A stretch of 64,000 nucleotides of DNA from Fimbriimonadaceae bacterium (GTDB lineage: Bacteria > Armatimonadota > Fimbriimonadia > Fimbriimonadales > Fimbriimonadaceae), in assembly GCA_022843485.1 (NCBI GenBank), contig JALHNM010000001.1, positions 62,001-126,000 of the forward strand, given 5' to 3'. This document shows, one piece after another, positions 8,045 through 16,586 of the stretch. The notes below the pieces were generated by a model. That model was not told the DNA's origin and made no database searches. It was given only the letters and a program-made list of their open reading frames with translations. The position numbers were made by a program, and so were the translations under genes. Numbering within the stretch: position 1 is the first letter of the stretch; each line of letters begins with the position of its first letter.

Positions 8045-9532
8045 ATGCCCCGCGTCCTGGCCGGCATCGAGACCGAGTACGGCCTCGCGGTCGAGGGGCG
8101 CGGACCGGAAGACCAGGTCGAAGACGCGACCGCAGTAGTGAAGGCCTCCCCCCGGGAGGCCTTCACCGGTTGGGACACCCGGTTCGAGTCGCCGCGGAGC
8201 GACCTTCGGGGGTTCCGGCTCGACCGCCTCGCCTTCGACCCGGAGGACGCCCGGTACGACACCGGCCGGGCCCGCGGACCCGAGGCGGAGGTGCGGGCGG
8301 ACCGCGTGCTGACGAACGGTGCCCGGTTCTACAACGACCACGGCCACCCCGAGTACGCCACCCCTGAGTGTTGGAGCCTGCACGAGTTGGTCCTCCACGA
8401 CCTCGCGGGCGAGCTGGTCGTGCGCGAAGCAGCGCTCGCGTTCGAGCGGGCCAGCGGGCGACGCGTCACCGTCCTCAAGAACAACTCCGACGGCCACGGC
8501 GCCTCCTACGGGACGCACGAGAGCTACCTCGCCCCGCGGGGGCTCGGGTTCGAGCGCCTCTATCGGGCGGTCATGCCGTTGCTCATCGCCCGGACCGTGC
8601 TCTGCGGGGCGGGCAAGGTGGGGAGCGAGACCGGCGATCCCTGCCCGCTCCAAATGAGCCAGCGGGCCGACTTTTTCGCCGAACCCGCGAACGCCGAGAC
8701 CCTATACCGGCGGCCGGTCTTCAATACGCGGGACGAGCCCCACGCCGACCCGGGCGAGTGGATCCGACTCCACGTCATCGCGGGGGACGCCAACATGGAC
8801 CCGGGCTGCACCCGGCGCAAGGTCGCGTTGGTGAAGCTGGCACTGCTCCTCGAGTCGGTCGGCCAGAGTCCGGTCTGGCGGGTCGCGGACCCGCCCCGGG
8901 CTGCCCGATCCGTGAGCCGGGATTTGAGCGGGAACGGCCGGATCGACCTCGAAGGCGGGAGCTGGACGGAGCCTAGGCCGGTGCTGGAGTCGTACCTCGA
9001 CGCTTTCGAACGGGCGTTCCCCGCGGGCGAGCCCGACACCGATGAGCTGCTGGGGACCGTCGAGGAGTGCCGGCGTCTGCTCGAGGACCTCGTCTCGAGC
9101 CCGACCGCCTTCGCACGGCAGGTCGATTGGGCCGCGAAACGGGCGATGATCGAGGGGTTTCTGGAAGAGGAGGGCGGCGACTGGCGGGACCCCCGGCTCA
9201 AGGCGTTCGACCTGGCCTACCACGACCTCGATCCAGACAACGGGCTCTATTGGGCTTTGCTGGAGGCTGGGGCGGTCGCCCCCCGGCCGGCCGACGAGGA
9301 GATCCAAGCCCGGGTCGAAGGCGTCTTTGAGCGCAGCCGGGCCTGGGCCCGCTCGCTCGCGGTGCGGGGACAGAAGTCCGGCCTCAAGGGAGTATCCTGG
9401 GGAACGCTGACGTTAGAAGAGGGAGGGCGCGAGACCACCGTGCCGCTGGCCCCGGATCGGGAGTACCCCGACTCCTTGGCCCACGCGGCCGAACCCGGTG
9501 AGTTCCTCCGCCTCTTGCGAGACACGAAATGA
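8045..9532 (+). CDS. dop: Dop-type deamidase/depupylase of the UBact system
   Basis: A 495-residue Dop, a carboxylate-amine ligase-fold enzyme that removes the small modifier from lysines of tagged proteins. Metal-binding glutamates are Glu9 and Glu11 in GIETEYG. The catalytic Asp98 lies in FYNDHGHPEYATPEC. Other Dop-like blocks are LKNNSDGHGASYGTHESYL, NTRDEPHAD and HVIAGDANM. It resembles Dop more than the ligase PafA, notably in the DHxHPEY block. Because the neighbouring modifier already ends in Glu, deamidation should not be needed, so depupylation is the likely job. Its stop overlaps the ubact start by four bases. No pafA ligase gene is in the window. Confidence 0.93.
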   Translation: MPRVLAGIETEYGLAVEGRGPEDQVEDATAVVKASPREAFTGWDTRFESPRSDLRGFRLDRLAFDPEDARYDTGRARGPEAEVRADRVLTNGARFYNDHGHPEYATPECWSLHELVLHDLAGELVVREAALAFERASGRRVTVLKNNSDGHGASYGTHESYLAPRGLGFERLYRAVMPLLIARTVLCGAGKVGSETGDPCPLQMSQRADFFAEPANAETLYRRPVFNTRDEPHADPGEWIRLHVIAGDANMDPGCTRRKVALVKLALLLESVGQSPVWRVADPPRAARSVSRDLSGNGRIDLEGGSWTEPRPVLESYLDAFERAFPAGEPDTDELLGTVEECRRLLEDLVSSPTAFARQVDWAAKRAMIEGFLEEEGGDWRDPRLKAFDLAYHDLDPDNGLYWALLEAGAVAPRPADEEIQARVEGVFERSRAWARSLAVRGQKSGLKGVSWGTLTLEEGGRETTVPLAPDREYPDSLAHAAEPGEFLRLLRDTK

Positions 9533-9714
9533 CCTGGAACGCGGACAGAACCTTACGGCGGGAGTCGTCGGAGCCGGAGCGGAGGCTCGGCGACGATGAG
9601 GGCCCGAGCAAACCGGACATCGGCCGACCGGACGGCCCGAACGAGCTTCTCCGGCGGATGAAGCGGATCGACCCCGACCAGGCGAAGAAGTACCGTCAAA
9701 GGTCGGGCGAGTGA
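9529..9714 (+). CDS. ubact: UBact, Pup-like protein modifier
   Basis: A 61-residue, highly charged, Pro/Gly-rich and probably disordered protein ending in KKYRQRSGE. The C-terminal Gly-Glu is the hallmark of Pup/UBact modifiers: the Glu side chain is ligated to target lysines by a PafA-type ligase. The segment LLRRMKRIDPDQAKKYRQRS matches the UBact type described for Armatimonadota and Nitrospirota, not actinobacterial Pup, which ends GGQ. Since it already ends in Glu, no prior deamidation is needed. It overlaps dop upstream (ATGA) and prcB downstream (GTGA), so all three are translationally coupled. Confidence 0.93.
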   Translation: MTWNADRTLRRESSEPERRLGDDEGPSKPDIGRPDGPNELLRRMKRIDPDQAKKYRQRSGE

Positions 9715-10448
9715 TGTTCCCGGCCACGGGCACGTTCGCGGAGTTGGTCGGCTACCGGCCTCAGCCGAGCGAGGTCGACGTCACCCACGGAACGACCGTC
9801 ATCGCCCTCCGCTATGACCAGGGCTGCCTCATCCTGGCCGACCGACGGGCCACAATGGGCAACCTGATCATGTTCGAGCACGCGGAGAAGGTCATCGCGC
9901 TCGACCAGGAGACGGTCGTCGCGGTGAGCGGGGCCTATGCGAAGGCGCTCGAGGTCTCGCGCTACCTGCGCCACGCCTTTAAGTACTACGAGCGGCTCAA
10001 CTTGGTCGAGATCTCGGCCGAAGGCAAGCTCATGGAGATCTCGCGGGCCCTGCAGGGCAACCTTCCCGCCGCCATGAACGGGGGCCTGTTCCTGCCGATC
10101 GCCTCGGTCTACGACCGTCGGGCCGACTCGTTCGGCGTGTTCTTCTTCGACGCGGCGGGGGCACGGTTCCAGAGCGCTGACTACGCGACTGCGGGCTCGG
10201 GGTCCGAGCGTATCCGTGGGGTGTTCGAGTACCTGATCCGCACGAAGGGGCCTTGGGGCATGCGGTCGTTCGAGGAGGTGCTCCTCGACGGGCTCCAGAT
10301 GCTTGACATCGCCGCTGACCTCGATTCGGCCACGGGCGGATTTCGGAAGACGCCCCCCGCTGCGGTCGTACTCGATCGGGACGGGGTTCGGACGATGACG
10401 GACGACGAGTTGCGCCCGAACTTAGACCGAGTGCTCTCGCCCGCCTAA
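9711..10448 (+). CDS. prcB: 20S proteasome beta subunit
   Basis: A 245-residue proteasome beta subunit, the proteolytic part of the bacterial 20S core. A 27-residue propeptide precedes the cleavage site HG|TTVIAL, giving catalytic Thr1 at residue 28. Counting from that Thr, Asp17 (LADRRAT), Lys33 (HAEKVIAL) and Asp166 fall exactly at the canonical positions, so the site is intact. DSATGG near the C-terminus is also typical. The start is GTG 9711 or ATG 9714. The usual neighbours prcA, pafA and the ARC/Mpa ATPase are absent here: the next gene is on the other strand. They must lie elsewhere, or the core is unusual. Confidence 0.95.
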   Translation: MMFPATGTFAELVGYRPQPSEVDVTHGTTVIALRYDQGCLILADRRATMGNLIMFEHAEKVIALDQETVVAVSGAYAKALEVSRYLRHAFKYYERLNLVEISAEGKLMEISRALQGNLPAAMNGGLFLPIASVYDRRADSFGVFFFDAAGARFQSADYATAGSGSERIRGVFEYLIRTKGPWGMRSFEEVLLDGLQMLDIAADLDSATGGFRKTPPAAVVLDRDGVRTMTDDELRPNLDRVLSPA

Positions 10449-10450
10449 CC

Positions 10451-10480
10451 GAGGCCCCGGGGTCGGTCCCCCAGGGCCTC
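10451..10480. terminator. bidirectional hairpin between prcB and the convergent gene
   Basis: GAGGCCC (10451-10457) pairs with GGGCCTC (10474-10480), with an inner GGGG/CCCC stem and a short loop. It sits three bases after the prcB stop and 11 bases from the stop of the convergent outer-membrane protein gene. No T-run follows. Confidence 0.5.
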
Positions 10481-10491
10481 TCGGAGGCTGG

Positions 10492-10998
10492 TCAGAAGCG
10501 GTAACCGAAGTGGAACCCGATGTTCGAGGCCCGGGCCCCGTTCGCGTTGTCGCTGTGCACGAGCGTGATCTCGCCGAACAGCTTCTCGCTGAACTCGCGG
10601 CCGACACCGACGCGGGCGGCGAGGACGGTCTTGGAGTCGGTCACGTCGACCACGGCGATGCCCGCCCCGGCGAAGAAGTAGTTCCGGCTGAACTCGTCCT
10701 CGCCCCGGCTCGGGCCGTAGAAGCGCTGGTTGAGCAGGATCGGGAACACGTTGCCCTTGGACCCGCTGCTGCTCTTGCCGAGCCAGTCCACGGAAAGGGT
10801 GGTCTCGCCGCCGGGCAACAGGCTGCGGTCGAAGTAGTAGTCGAAACCGACGCCGATGAAGTTCCGGACGACGTCGCGGGTCGTGTCGTCGAGCGGATAG
10901 GCGAAGCCGATCCGGAGCGAAACGTTAGTGGGCGCCTCGATCTGCGCCGAAGCGACCGTGGCCGACGCCAGCGCCGCTGCAATGAGCAAGTTCCTCAT
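10492..10998 (-). CDS. small outer-membrane beta-barrel-like protein
   Basis: A 168-residue protein with a clear signal peptide (MRNLLIAAALASATVASAQ) and a body of alternating hydrophobic strands ending in aromatic GFHFGYRF, as expected for an outer-membrane barrel. The open frame extends to 12006, but that is antisense to glyS. The ATG at 10998 has a strong Shine-Dalgarno (AGGAGG, spacing about 6). A -10-like TATGAT at 11047-11052 on the minus strand would give a leader of roughly 40 bases. Function unknown. The exported protein at 59375 has a similar layout. Confidence 0.82.
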   Translation of the reverse strand: MRNLLIAAALASATVASAQIEAPTNVSLRIGFAYPLDDTTRDVVRNFIGVGFDYYFDRSLLPGGETTLSVDWLGKSSSGSKGNVFPILLNQRFYGPSRGEDEFSRNYFFAGAGIAVVDVTDSKTVLAARVGVGREFSEKLFGEITLVHSDNANGARASNIGFHFGYRF

Positions 10999-11046
10999 CT
11001 GTCCTCCTGAGCCTCTGTGAATCGCCCTTCCTAGTGGGCGGCCCCT

Positions 11047-11052
11047 ATCATA
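11047..11052 (-). promoter_or_regulatory. -10-like element TATGAT
   Basis: TATGAT upstream of the gene at 10998, in the AT-richer spot of the divergent gap with glyS. Unlike the leaderless cases, this gene has a leader and a Shine-Dalgarno. No clear -35 is visible. Confidence 0.35.
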
Positions 11053-11095
11053 CTTGCTCGACCGAGGGTCAGAGGGACGCTTCGGGGGCGGACGG

Positions 11096-11101
11096 TAGAC
11101 T
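11096..11101 (+). promoter_or_regulatory. leaderless-type -10 element TAGACT for glyS
   Basis: TAGACT ends 8 bases before the glyS ATG, and no Shine-Dalgarno precedes that ATG. Confidence 0.5.
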
Positions 11102-11109
11102 CGGCGGTC

Positions 11110-13173
11110 ATGCCGCACCTCCTGTTCGAGCTTGGTTGCGAGGAGCTCCCCGCCTCCTCGATCCGCCGCGCCGCCGCCCAGCTCGAGTCGGAGATCGTCA
11201 AGCGCCTCGACGCCGCCTCGGTGCCGCGGGGGGCCTCGCGGTCCCTCGGCACCCCTCGACGGCTCATCGTGGGGGTCGACGACGTCGCGGCTCAGCAACC
11301 CGACCTCCCCCGCGAGCAGCGCGGACCGGCCGTGAAAGCGGCCTTCGACGCCGACGGCAAGCCCACGAAGGCGCTCGAAGGCTTTTGCCGGGGTCAGGGG
11401 GTGGACCCTAGCGCGGTCGAGGTCGAAGGCGACTACGTCTGGGTGCGCCAGACCGTGCCTGGCCGGCCGACGCGGGAGATCCTCGCCGAAGCGCTCGAGG
11501 CGGCGGTCCGGGCCGTATCCTTCGACAAGACGATGCGCTGGGCGCACGGTCGGTTCCGGTTCGCGAGGCCGATCCGCTGGATGTTGGCCTGCTTCGGCGG
11601 CGAGCTCGTGCAAGTCGAGATCGAGGGGGTGAGTTCGGGGCTCAAGAGTCGGGGCCACCGCTTCAATCACCCAGGCGAGTTCGAGGCCCGCTCGTTCGAG
11701 GAGCTCTTGGTCGAGTTGCGGGCCAGGGACGTGGAGCCCGACCCGGCTGAGCGCGAACGGCTTATCCGTGAGGGGGCACATCGGGCGGCGACCGGGGAAC
11801 CTGTCATGTCCGCCGCCCTCGTCGAGGAGAACGTGTTCCTCGGCGAATGGCCGACCCCGCTCGAGGGGGAGTTCCCGGCCGAGTACCTCGAGCTGCCGGA
11901 GCCCGTGCTCGTCACGGTCATGGCGAAGCACGAGCGGTTCTTCCCCGTCCGGGGGGCCGATGGCCGGCTCACGAACCGGTTCGTGTCGGTTCGGAACGGC
12001 GGCCAAGAGGCGGACGTGCGCAAGGGCAACCAGTGGGTGCTCAACGCTCGCTTCAACGACGCCCGGTTCTTCTTCGAAGAGGACAAGAAGGCGCTGCTGG
12101 ACGACTTCCTCGCCCGGACTGAGGCGATGTCGTTCCAGGTGAAGCTAGGGTCCGTCCGTCGGCGCTGCGACCGGCTCGAGCACTTGGCCCGTTCGGTCGC
12201 GGAGTGGAGCGGCGCGGACGAGAGCGAGGCGAGCCTGGCGGCAGAGGCGGGGCTCTACGCAAAGGCGGACCTCGCGACGGGCCTCGTGAGCGAGCTCGAC
12301 GAGTTGCAAGGTCAGGTCGGCGCCGAGTATGCCCGGCGGGAGAGCCGATCGGACGCAGTGTGCGCCGCGCTCGCCGGACAGTACGGCCTCGGGCCTTGGG
12401 AGTCGCCCACGACGGCCGGAGACCGGACGGCCCTTCGCCTCGTCATGGCCGACCACTTGGACAAGCTCGCTGGCTACCTGGGGCTCGGCTTCGCCCCGAG
12501 CGGGTCGAGCGACCCTTACGGGCTGCGACGGTCGGTGACGGTGCTCATCGAGGTGGCCTGGGCGTGGGGGGGCAGGATCCCCGGGTTCGAGCCCGTGTTC
12601 GAGGCTGCGCTGGCCGGATATGCGGGCCAGGGGGTCGAGCTCGACGCCGAGAAGGCGAGGGCCTCGCTCGCCGAGGTGTTCGCGGGACGGTACGAGTCGC
12701 TGCTCGCGAGCCATCGGTACGACCTCGTCCAGGCTGCCTGCCTGCCGGGTGCGCTTCTGACCCCGCGGGAAGTCCTTACCCGGCTCCGGGCTTTGGAGAA
12801 GGCGTGCGCCGACCCCGCGTTCGTCCAAACCGCGACCCGACCGAGCAACATCCTGGCGGCAGCGGCGAAGAACGGGGTCGACTTCGACGGGTGGGACCGC
12901 TCCCGGCTCGGTTCCGCCGAGGCAGAGGCCCTGTTGGCTGCCGCCGAGGCGCAACTCCCGCTCACCCGCTCCGCGCTCGCGGCCGAGGACCCGGCGGGGC
13001 TCGTCGGCGCCGTGCTGCCGCTCGTGTCGGTGGTGAACGCCTTCTTCGACGCCACGATGGTCATGGTCGAGGACACGGCGGTGCGGGACGCTCGGCTCGG
13101 TGCGCTCGGGGTGGCCCGGCAGGCGTTCGAGACGATCGGCGATTTCACCAAGGTCGTGGTCGAGGGTCGCTAA
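11110..13173 (+). CDS. glyS: glycine--tRNA ligase beta subunit
   Basis: A 687-residue beta subunit of the heterotetrameric glycyl-tRNA synthetase, within the usual 680-700. It binds tRNA-Gly and completes the active site carried by the alpha subunit GlyQ. Diagnostic blocks are the N-terminal LLFELGCEELPAS, KTMRWAHGRFRFARPIRWML, and VMAKHERFFPV in the middle; the C-terminal third is the DALR-type anticodon domain. glyQ is not adjacent, which is unusual because the two subunits are often neighbours or fused. The last four bases overlap the convergent ribE gene. Confidence 0.96.
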   Translation: MPHLLFELGCEELPASSIRRAAAQLESEIVKRLDAASVPRGASRSLGTPRRLIVGVDDVAAQQPDLPREQRGPAVKAAFDADGKPTKALEGFCRGQGVDPSAVEVEGDYVWVRQTVPGRPTREILAEALEAAVRAVSFDKTMRWAHGRFRFARPIRWMLACFGGELVQVEIEGVSSGLKSRGHRFNHPGEFEARSFEELLVELRARDVEPDPAERERLIREGAHRAATGEPVMSAALVEENVFLGEWPTPLEGEFPAEYLELPEPVLVTVMAKHERFFPVRGADGRLTNRFVSVRNGGQEADVRKGNQWVLNARFNDARFFFEEDKKALLDDFLARTEAMSFQVKLGSVRRRCDRLEHLARSVAEWSGADESEASLAAEAGLYAKADLATGLVSELDELQGQVGAEYARRESRSDAVCAALAGQYGLGPWESPTTAGDRTALRLVMADHLDKLAGYLGLGFAPSGSSDPYGLRRSVTVLIEVAWAWGGRIPGFEPVFEAALAGYAGQGVELDAEKARASLAEVFAGRYESLLASHRYDLVQAACLPGALLTPREVLTRLRALEKACADPAFVQTATRPSNILAAAAKNGVDFDGWDRSRLGSAEAEALLAAAEAQLPLTRSALAAEDPAGLVGAVLPLVSVVNAFFDATMVMVEDTAVRDARLGALGVARQAFETIGDFTKVVVEGR

Positions 13174-13751
13174 CCCTCGTCCCGAGCCGCGAGGAGCCGC
13201 TCGACGTACTTGGCGAGGACGTCGTACTCGAGGTTCACAGGGTCCCCGGCTGCCCGTTGGTGCAGGCTCGTATGGGCATAGGTGTGTGGGATGACCCAGA
13301 CGTCGAACTCGCCTCCCTCCGGCCGGACGACGGTGAGGCTCACCCCATCGATCGTGACCGACCCTTTGTCGATCAGGTAACGCGAGCCCTCGCACGCGAA
13401 GCGGAACACCCAGGATTCCCCCTCCGGGCGCACGGACACGACGCGACCGATCCCGTCCACGTGTCCTTGGACGATGTGCCCGCCGAACCGGTCGCTCGGG
13501 CGCATGGCCCGTTCGAGGTTCACTGCTGAGCCGGTTCGCAGAGCGCCGAGGGACGTTCGGGCGAGCGTCTCCGGGCTGAGGTCGAAGGCTAGGCCGCCTT
13601 CTTGGTCGACGAGGGTAAGGCAACACCCGCTGACCGCGACACTCTCGCCGATGGCCCAGGGCTCGTCGATGAACGAGGGGGCCTCAAGCGTGAGGCGCCC
13701 GCCTTCGAACCCCTTGACCTTGACCACAGCCTGCACGATCCCCGTGAACAT
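13170..13751 (-). CDS. ribE: riboflavin synthase alpha chain
   Basis: A 193-residue riboflavin synthase, which dismutates two 6,7-dimethyl-8-ribityllumazine molecules in the last step of riboflavin synthesis. It begins with the family-typical MFTGIVQAV and contains two lumazine-binding barrel repeats (about residues 1-88 and 95-185), seen in the paired phrases VAVSGCCLTLV and VTIDGVSLTVV. The start is supported by TAGACT nine bases upstream and no Shine-Dalgarno. No other rib genes are adjacent, and no FMN riboswitch is apparent in the 130-base gap before rpoN. Confidence 0.95.
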   Translation of the reverse strand: MFTGIVQAVVKVKGFEGGRLTLEAPSFIDEPWAIGESVAVSGCCLTLVDQEGGLAFDLSPETLARTSLGALRTGSAVNLERAMRPSDRFGGHIVQGHVDGIGRVVSVRPEGESWVFRFACEGSRYLIDKGSVTIDGVSLTVVRPEGGEFDVWVIPHTYAHTSLHQRAAGDPVNLEYDVLAKYVERLLAARDEG

Positions 13752-13760
13752 CCGGGCCCG

Positions 13761-13766
13761 AGTCTA
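13761..13766 (-). promoter_or_regulatory. leaderless-type -10 element TAGACT for ribE
   Basis: TAGACT on the minus strand ends 9 bases upstream of the ribE ATG. Confidence 0.48.
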
Positions 13767-13882
13767 CGTCGAGGGCCGCGGGTAGGGGCGGGCACCCCTA
13801 TTCTTGGGCCCTTTCCAGCAGTTTTCGGGACGAGGGGGCGGTCTGGACTCCCGATGATTCGAGTGTCAGGACGGACACGGGT

Positions 13883-15256
13883 ATGGCGAAGGGACTCGGC
13901 AACCAGATCGGACTCAAGACGGGCACGTCGCTCCGGATCGACCCACGGGTGATCCTCGGGGCGCAGATGCTCCAGTGCAGCCAACTCGAGCTCGAGCAGA
14001 CGCTCGAATCGGAGTTGGCCGAGAACCCGGCCCTCGAACGGGTCGAGCAGGGCGAGGCCGCACCGACCCGGGACGAGATCCTCAAGTCGCTGGCCCCGGT
14101 GGAGTTGCGGCCGAGCGGGGGGGACAACGAGCTCTGGCGCTCGCTCCCGCACGACGGCGAGGATTCCGACTGGACCGACTTCGCGGGGGCGTCCGATTCG
14201 TTGGCCGACCACCTGCGGGCGCAAATGTTCTCGTCGTTCCCCGGGTCGCCGACGGTGGTCGAGTACCTCGTGGGCAGCGTCAACGACCGTGGGTACCTCA
14301 GCGTCACACCCGATGAGGTCGCCATGGACTGTGGGTGTTCCTTGGACGAAGCCGAGGAGGCCGTTCGCGCCTTGAAGCAGTGTGAGCCGCCGGGGGTGGG
14401 GGCCTCGAACCTGCAGGAGTGTCTCGTCCTCCAGCTCCGGACGGCCGAGACCGACGCCGAACGGCTCGCCCGGCGAGTGCTGCAAGACGACTGGGAGCTC
14501 CTCGTCCAACGCGACCTCCACGCGATTCGTCGCCGGTACCGGACGACCGTCGAGCGGGTCAAGGAGGCGTTCGAGGTCGTGCTCGGCTTGAACCCGTTCC
14601 CCGGGGAAGGGTTCCGGCCCCACCCGATGCCTGGGTCATCGCGCCCGGCCGCCGCCCGTGCGGACCTCGTCCTCGCTCGGGACGAGTTCGGGTGGTCGAT
14701 CGAGGTGCCGGGCCCGTCCCCCCTCACACTGCGCTTGAACCGGAGCTACGAGAAACGGCATACCGAACTCGCCGGCAACCGGCGGCCCTCGGACGAGAAG
14801 CGACACGTGACCGAGTACGTCCAGCGGGCGAAGCAGTTCATCGACGCGCTCGGGCAGAGGCGGCGGCTCATGGGCGAATTGGGGCGGTACCTTGTCGAGC
14901 ACCAGCCGGGGTTCCTCGCGACGGGGGACGTCAAGTTCCTGACTCCGATGACTCGGGCTCTCCTGGCCGCCTCGCTGGGCGTCCACGAAAGCACGGTGAG
15001 CCGGGCGACCTCGGGCAAGTTCGTCCAGATCGCCACGGGGGAGGTCCTCGCGTTCGACGTCTTCTTCAAGCCGGCGCTGCGAGTCCAGAAAATGATCGAG
15101 GAGATCCTTTCGACCGAGAATCCCGGGCGGCCGCTGAGCGATGAGGCGATCGCCAAGCTGCTCAAGGACCGGGGGGTCGATGTGGCCCGCCGGACGGTGA
15201 ACAAGTACCGCGACCGCACCAAGCTGCTCTCTAGCCGCCGTCGGAAGTCGGCCTAG
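13883..15256 (+). CDS. rpoN: RNA polymerase sigma-54 factor
   Basis: A 457-residue sigma-54, the alternative sigma factor that reads -24/-12 promoters and needs AAA+ activators. Region I (activator-interacting) is at the N-terminus, with QMLQCSQLELEQTLESELAE. An acidic linker follows (EDSDWTDF), then the core-binding region. The helix-turn-helix block contains ASLGVHESTVSRATSGK. The C-terminus carries the RpoN box, ARRTVNKYRDRTKLLSS, which contacts the -24 element. No bEBP activator, hpf or PTS-Ntr gene sits next to it, so the context does not show what it controls. The start lacks both a Shine-Dalgarno and a nearby TAnnnT hexamer. Confidence 0.95.
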   Translation: MAKGLGNQIGLKTGTSLRIDPRVILGAQMLQCSQLELEQTLESELAENPALERVEQGEAAPTRDEILKSLAPVELRPSGGDNELWRSLPHDGEDSDWTDFAGASDSLADHLRAQMFSSFPGSPTVVEYLVGSVNDRGYLSVTPDEVAMDCGCSLDEAEEAVRALKQCEPPGVGASNLQECLVLQLRTAETDAERLARRVLQDDWELLVQRDLHAIRRRYRTTVERVKEAFEVVLGLNPFPGEGFRPHPMPGSSRPAAARADLVLARDEFGWSIEVPGPSPLTLRLNRSYEKRHTELAGNRRPSDEKRHVTEYVQRAKQFIDALGQRRRLMGELGRYLVEHQPGFLATGDVKFLTPMTRALLAASLGVHESTVSRATSGKFVQIATGEVLAFDVFFKPALRVQKMIEEILSTENPGRPLSDEAIAKLLKDRGVDVARRTVNKYRDRTKLLSSRRRKSA

Positions 15257-15294
15257 CGGCCGGGCCCGAACGGTCTGGTCCGGGGCCTGGGAAA

Positions 15295-15316
15295 GGTCGG
15301 TATAGTCCTGCCGACC
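15295..15316 (+). promoter_or_regulatory. inverted repeat around a TATAGT -10-like element
   Basis: GGTCGG (15295-15300) and CCGACC (15311-15316) flank TATAGT at 15301-15306, about 35 bases before the dehydrogenase ATG at 15342. A repressor binding this repeat would cover the promoter. This is inference from position only. Confidence 0.3.
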
Positions 15317-15341
15317 CCTCCTACGGCACGGTGGCGCGACG

Positions 15342-16514
15342 ATGCAGAACACGTTCGGAATCCTTGGATCAGGCATGCAGGGCACGGCGGCGGCCTACGA
15401 CTTGGCGAAGTTCGCCGGGCCCGCCCGAATCTTCGTCGGCGACGTCGACACGAAGCAGGCCCACCGTTGCGCCGACCGCGTGAACGCCCTGGCTGGCGAC
15501 CTGATCTGCGAGCCGGTCGCCGTCGACGGGCTCGACCCGGCGAGCCTGGCGGACTTCGCGAACAAGTCGGACATCGTGCTGAGCTGCGTGCCGTACTGGA
15601 TGCACCCGAAGGTGGCGGCCGTCTGCATCGACACCATGACGGACATGGTCGACCTGGGTGGGAACACGGACGTCACGATGCAGACCCTCGACCTCGACGT
15701 GAAGGCGAAGGAGGCGGACGTGACGATCGTGCCTGACACGGGACTTGCGCCGGGGCTGGTCAACAACCTTGGGTGCTACGTGATCGAGTCGCTCGACACG
15801 TGCGAGTCGGTTAAGCTCTATTGCGGGGTCTTGCCCCAGAACCCGAAGCCGCCGTTCAACTATAAGCTGACCTTCAATATGGAGGGGCTCGTGACAGAGT
15901 ACGACTACCAGGCCGTCGCCCTTCGGGACGGGGAGATCGTGAAGATCGACACATTGACGGAGGTCGAGGACCTTGTGGTCGACGAGCTCGGGCAGATGGA
16001 GGCGTTCGTCACGAGCGGGGGGACGAGCACAGCTCCCTACACGTTCCACGGTAAGGTTCGCGACTACGAGTATAAGACGATCCGGTTCCCTGGGCATGCC
16101 CATCTGATGAAGATCTTTAAGGACTTCGGGTTTTGGAACGAGTCCGAGATCAACGTACGCGCCACGAAGGTCGTGCCGAAGGAGGTCTTCAACGCGGTGT
16201 TCGGGCCTGAGCTCGCGAAGTTCGAGGATCTGGACCAGTGCGCGGTGCGCGCGGTCGGGCTCGGCGTGCGGGCGGGCCGGCCCACTCGGATCCAGATCGA
16301 CATCTTCGACCGGCAAGACCCGCACACGGGCTTCACCTCGATGGAGCGCCTCACCGGCTTTTCGATGTCGATCATCGCGCAAGAGGTCGTGAACGGTCGG
16401 GTCGCGAAGGGCTGCGTGCGGTACGAGAACGCGATGACGGGCAAGGATTTCGTCCGAGAACTGCGGCGGCGCGACATCCAGATCAAGGCGAGGGAAACGG
16501 TCCAGCTCGACTAA
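15342..16514 (+). CDS. saccharopine dehydrogenase-family oxidoreductase (lysine 6-dehydrogenase-like)
   Basis: A 390-residue NAD(P)-dependent oxidoreductase. The Rossmann motif GILGSGMQGTAAAYDLAKF opens the protein and DVDTKQ follows strand 2. The second half has blocks strongly reminiscent of L-lysine 6-dehydrogenases: PDTGLAPGLVNNLGCYV, PQNPKPPFNYKLTFNMEGL, EAFVTSGGTST, and EYKTIRFPGHAHLMK. That enzyme deaminates the lysine epsilon amine to allysine; saccharopine reductases share the fold, so the substrate is not proven. The gene stands alone upstream of lepA with its own TATAGT element. GC content dips slightly here compared with neighbours. Confidence 0.8.
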   Translation: MQNTFGILGSGMQGTAAAYDLAKFAGPARIFVGDVDTKQAHRCADRVNALAGDLICEPVAVDGLDPASLADFANKSDIVLSCVPYWMHPKVAAVCIDTMTDMVDLGGNTDVTMQTLDLDVKAKEADVTIVPDTGLAPGLVNNLGCYVIESLDTCESVKLYCGVLPQNPKPPFNYKLTFNMEGLVTEYDYQAVALRDGEIVKIDTLTEVEDLVVDELGQMEAFVTSGGTSTAPYTFHGKVRDYEYKTIRFPGHAHLMKIFKDFGFWNESEINVRATKVVPKEVFNAVFGPELAKFEDLDQCAVRAVGLGVRAGRPTRIQIDIFDRQDPHTGFTSMERLTGFSMSIIAQEVVNGRVAKGCVRYENAMTGKDFVRELRRRDIQIKARETVQLD

Positions 16515-16562
16515 CGGCCCGGAGTTGCCCGGGCTCGGCTGAGGCACGGGTGCCCCGAGCGG

Positions 16563-16568
16563 TAGAAT
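16563..16568 (+). promoter_or_regulatory. -10-like element TAGAAT for lepA
   Basis: TAGAAT ends 18 bases upstream of the lepA ATG, and a weak purine run (AGAGGG) lies between, so a short leader is likely here. Confidence 0.4.
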
Positions 16569-16586
16569 CCAGAGGGTCACCCCGAG

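Noticed and set aside
12145-13626. 493-residue minus-strand frame across glyS and ribE
   Set aside because: It is antisense to glyS and out of frame with ribE; no family features.
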